NCBI GenBank assembly: GCA_964590945.1
Contig: CAZPXF010000098.1
Span: 1 to 6,783 of the forward strand
Length of the DNA stretch: 6,783 bases
Direction: 5' to 3'
Origin: CAZPXF01 sp964590945
Lineage (GTDB): Bacteria; Bacillota; Clostridia; Lachnospirales; Lachnospiraceae
The position numbers were made by a program, and so were the translations under genes. Below the pieces are notes generated by a model. It ran no database searches. It saw only the letters and a program-made list of their open reading frames with translations, and was not told where the DNA came from. This document shows positions 6,082 through 6,783 of the stretch, piece after piece. Within the stretch, counting starts at the first letter, position 1, and each line of letters begins with the position of its first letter.

Positions 6082-6690
6082 TTATGATTTCTTTTTATGA
6101 TTCGGTTCCGGAAGCGTGTCGATCAGCTTCTCGATCATCTGTTTTTTCAGACAGACGTCAAAACAGAGCTCGCAGATGAAAGAAAAGAGCTGCAAATACT
6201 CCCGGCTGTCTTCCTCGCACTGCCGGAAGGTTTCAGACGCCTTTTCATATTTCTGTCTGATATCATCTTTCATATGATCCATGTTCCGCATCTCCAGCTG
6301 AAAGATCTCATTGTAAATACTTTCCAGTGAAAAACCATCCTCTGCGGAAAAATATCTGGACGTCAACGGATCGATCAGCGTATCAATATCGCGTATGCTT
6401 AAAATATTCTTCAGATAATAGATAAAAATAAGAAGAAGGATGTGCTCCCTGGAATACTTCTTCTTATTCGACGGAGGAAGCAGATGGTTCTTGCTGTAAT
6501 TGTTGATCATCGTCTTTGTCAGGATCTTATCGTCCGCGTAGCGCTTGGAATGATCAAGCTGCGTATCCATGAACGTAGTCACCTGATCCATGTACAGATC
6601 AATATTCGGAATATCCTCCGGATGAATATAATCAAGAGCGTCCAAACCCGCCAAAATACTTTCAAGAAGGTTCTCTTTATCAATTCGCAT
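6082..6690 (-). CDS. DUF1836 domain protein, MerR-like putative transcriptional regulator
   Basis: This 202-residue protein belongs to the DUF1836 family of uncharacterised Firmicutes proteins. The core IPNIDLYMDQVTTFM (27-41) is followed by LTKTMINNYSKNHLLPP (57-73), then KKKYSREHILLLIFIYYLKN (76-95) and ILSIRDID (96-103). This order closely parallels the helix-turn-helix, wing and following helices of MerR regulators (YE..GLL.P / YR.Y / L..I / S..EI), so DNA binding is likely (inference). The C-terminal part (about 118-195) is charged and predicted helical, a possible dimerisation or sensor region, with Cys157, Cys172, Cys175 and Cys179. There is no signal peptide. The start is supported by AGGTGAT just upstream and a promoter at 6710-6738. 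Its AT-rich flanks differ from the folate region. Target genes are unknown; it may regulate itself. Confidence 0.85.
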   Translation of the reverse strand: MRIDKENLLESILAGLDALDYIHPEDIPNIDLYMDQVTTFMDTQLDHSKRYADDKILTKTMINNYSKNHLLPPSNKKKYSREHILLLIFIYYLKNILSIRDIDTLIDPLTSRYFSAEDGFSLESIYNEIFQLEMRNMDHMKDDIRQKYEKASETFRQCEEDSREYLQLFSFICELCFDVCLKKQMIEKLIDTLPEPNHKKKS

Positions 6691-6693
6691 TTT

Positions 6694-6702
6694 ATCACCT
6701 CT
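6694..6702 (-). promoter_or_regulatory. Ribosome binding site of the DUF1836 gene
   Basis: On the minus strand AGAGGTGAT precedes ATG (6690) by three bases, or seven counted from the GG core. It is a long match to the 16S rRNA 3' end and supports this start. It begins almost at the predicted transcription start, so the leader is only about 12 bases. Confidence 0.75.
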
Positions 6703-6703
6703 G

Positions 6704-6737
6704 TGTTACATTATATAGTATCAAAAACTATGTTACA
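6704..6737. repeat. Pair of TGTTACA direct repeats around the DUF1836 promoter
   Basis: TGTTACA occurs at 6704-6710 and again at 6731-6737, 27 bases apart start to start. One copy overlaps the -35 box and the other touches the downstream edge of the -10 box. They may be binding half-sites or chance repeats in AT-rich DNA. Confidence 0.4.
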
Positions 6738-6738
6738 A
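6710..6738 (-). promoter_or_regulatory. Sigma-A promoter of the DUF1836 gene
   Basis: On the minus strand the -35 box TTGTAA (6738-6733), a 17-base spacer and a perfect -10 box TATAAT (6715-6710) form a good vegetative promoter. Transcription would start near 6703. An inverted repeat lies in the spacer and a direct repeat flanks it (listed separately). Confidence 0.78.
6715..6731. promoter_or_regulatory. Candidate operator: inverted repeat in the promoter spacer
   Basis: ATAGT (6715-6719) and ACTAT (6727-6731) form an inverted repeat with a 7-base centre, located almost exactly between the -10 and -35 boxes of the DUF1836 promoter. MerR-family proteins bind in this location, so it may be an autoregulatory site (inference). 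The arms are only five bases and AT-rich, so chance is possible. Confidence 0.4.
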
Positions 6739-6783
6739 GAGATAAATAGAAAAAATAGTAATAGGTTCAAAAAAAGATTTGTG

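Noticed and set aside
6097..6330. 77-residue plus-strand frame opposite the DUF1836 gene
   Set aside because: A shadow of the DUF1836 coding strand, with no recognisable domain.

Overview
The window looks like chromosomal DNA of a Gram-positive anaerobe of the class Clostridia, probably Lachnospiraceae-like. The evidence is the strong AGGAGG-type ribosome binding sites, the mid-range GC content, the compact same-strand gene order, a DUF1836 gene of the type common in Firmicutes, and the style of the proteins. The taxon is an inference; no rRNA or other marker gene is present.

Left part (5-3446, + strand): a tightly packed tetrahydrofolate operon segment made of folC, a small HD-domain hydrolase, folP and a fused folB-folK. 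folC overlaps the HD gene by 11 bases, 12 bases separate the HD gene from folP, and none separate folP from folBK. Together these genes cover most of the route from dihydroneopterin to polyglutamylated folate: FolB makes 6-hydroxymethyl-dihydropterin, FolK activates it, FolP joins it to p-aminobenzoate, and FolC adds glutamate. folE (GTP cyclohydrolase I), folA and the pab genes are not in the window; folE may lie upstream. The HD protein sits where an enzyme that dephosphorylates dihydroneopterin triphosphate would be expected, and it is the most interesting functional unknown here.

Middle part (3443-5285, + strand): tyrS (tyrosyl-tRNA synthetase) followed at once by a flavin-reductase-like FMN-binding protein. 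A good sigma-A-type promoter (TTGACA, 17-bp spacer, extended -10) starts inside the last codons of folBK, so tyrS probably has its own promoter. There is no room for a T-box leader. A hairpin at 5257-5278 followed by TTTTA closes the unit, in a 36-bp gap between convergent genes.

Right part (5283-6783, - strand): a class I glutamine-amidotransferase-like hydrolase (peptidase C26 / gamma-glutamyl-GABA hydrolase family) and, upstream of it, a DUF1836 protein whose N-terminal half resembles a MerR-type helix-turn-helix. The DUF1836 gene has a clear promoter with an inverted repeat inside the -35/-10 spacer and its own intrinsic terminator, so the two minus-strand genes are probably mostly separate transcription units. 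The last 45 bases (6739-6783) are AT-rich and show no gene.

No RNA genes, mobile elements, CRISPR arrays or long repeats were seen.
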